From contig NZ_CP054919.1 in the NCBI RefSeq assembly GCF_013364235.1, forward strand, positions 7,799,603 through 7,863,602: a stretch of 64,000 nucleotides of DNA, given 5' to 3'. The notes below the pieces were generated by a model, which searched no databases, was not told the origin of the DNA, and saw only the letters and a list, made by a program, of their open reading frames with translations. This DNA comes from Kitasatospora sp. NA04385. GTDB lineage: Bacteria; Actinomycetota; Actinomycetes; Streptomycetales; Streptomycetaceae. Positions 63,955 to 64,000 of the stretch are shown piece by piece; position 1 is the first letter of the stretch; each line of letters begins with the position of its first letter. The translations under genes were made by a program, and so were the position numbers.

Positions 63955-64000
63955 TCAGGCGACGAAGCCGATGACGCCGAGCCCGGGGCGTGCCGCGGCC
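63955..64000 (-). CDS. C-terminal end of a minus-strand gene (partial)
   Basis: Reading from the window edge, the minus strand encodes AAARPGLGVIGFVA and then stops (TGA at 63955-63957). Only these residues are visible; they are hydrophobic and gene-like, but no family can be named. It may be a frame by chance. Confidence 0.3.
   Translation of the reverse strand, partial: AAARPGLGVIGFVA

Overview
The window is very G+C-rich and gene-dense, with frequent GTG/TTG starts, many translationally coupled gene pairs, and families typical of Streptomycetaceae (snapalysin, DmdR/IdeR-type iron boxes, CebR-like boxes, HtaA heme proteins, 2Fe-2S SoxR). It opens with the 3' end of a tap-like gene followed by tpg, the telomere-capping pair of linear Streptomyces replicons. 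It is therefore most likely from the arm of a linear chromosome, or a linear plasmid, of Streptomyces, Kitasatospora or a close relative. No rRNA, tRNA, CRISPR array or intact insertion sequence was seen.

Layout. 1-1.1 kb: tap (partial) and tpg. 1.2-5.2 kb: a D-2-hydroxyacid dehydrogenase, an exporter-type ABC protein and an Rv1733c-like membrane protein. 5.3-18.3 kb: an island resembling the mycobacterial dormancy (DosR/DevR) regulon. It holds a two-GAF sensor kinase, a LuxR-type response regulator, an Acg-like nitroreductase coupled to a SHOCT membrane protein, two universal stress proteins, a zinc alcohol dehydrogenase with an HTH-PPOX flavoprotein, and a DoxX protein. Five of these transcription units carry a shared GGGRCC-N4-GGYCCY-like inverted repeat about 70-92 bp before the start codon. 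A glutaminase, the snpA/lysR protease pair and a decayed small-gene stretch are interspersed. 18.4-22.8 kb: a DUF389 membrane protein, a GH16 beta-glucanase with three F5/8-type binding modules under a perfect 16-bp palindromic operator, and a DoxX-like protein. 22.6-32.8 kb: mostly single housekeeping or accessory genes (methyltransferases, glyoxalase, YbaK, MsrA, GNAT, lipoprotein, NmrA-like reductase), with two TetR genes each facing a clear palindromic operator.

33.0-40.4 kb: a compact operon for an unidentified fatty-acid or type II polyketide-like product. It encodes an acyltransferase fused in frame to an acyl-CoA oxidase-like protein, two KAS III proteins, an SDR reductase, an ACP and a KAS II. 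A 2Fe-2S SoxR regulator sits at its end. 41.0-46.1 kb: a small zinc-motif protein, an unrecognised 857-residue protein with a duplicated MGxHTxAW domain separated by an acidic/poly-serine linker, a beta-propeller-like protein and a methyltransferase.

46.1-53.7 kb: a heme-iron acquisition locus under two iron boxes: heme oxygenase, two HtaA surface proteins and the HmuTUV-type ABC importer. The HtaA proteins would capture heme at the cell surface, the lipoprotein would hand it to the permease and ATPase, and heme oxygenase would release the iron. 54-64 kb: a TetR/flavin monooxygenase pair, an ArsR-rhodanese gene broken by an internal deletion, a GH6 cellulase with CBM2 behind a CebR-like box, a proline-rich membrane protein pair, a divergent permease/Lrp pair, a cupin and a gamma-carbonic anhydrase.
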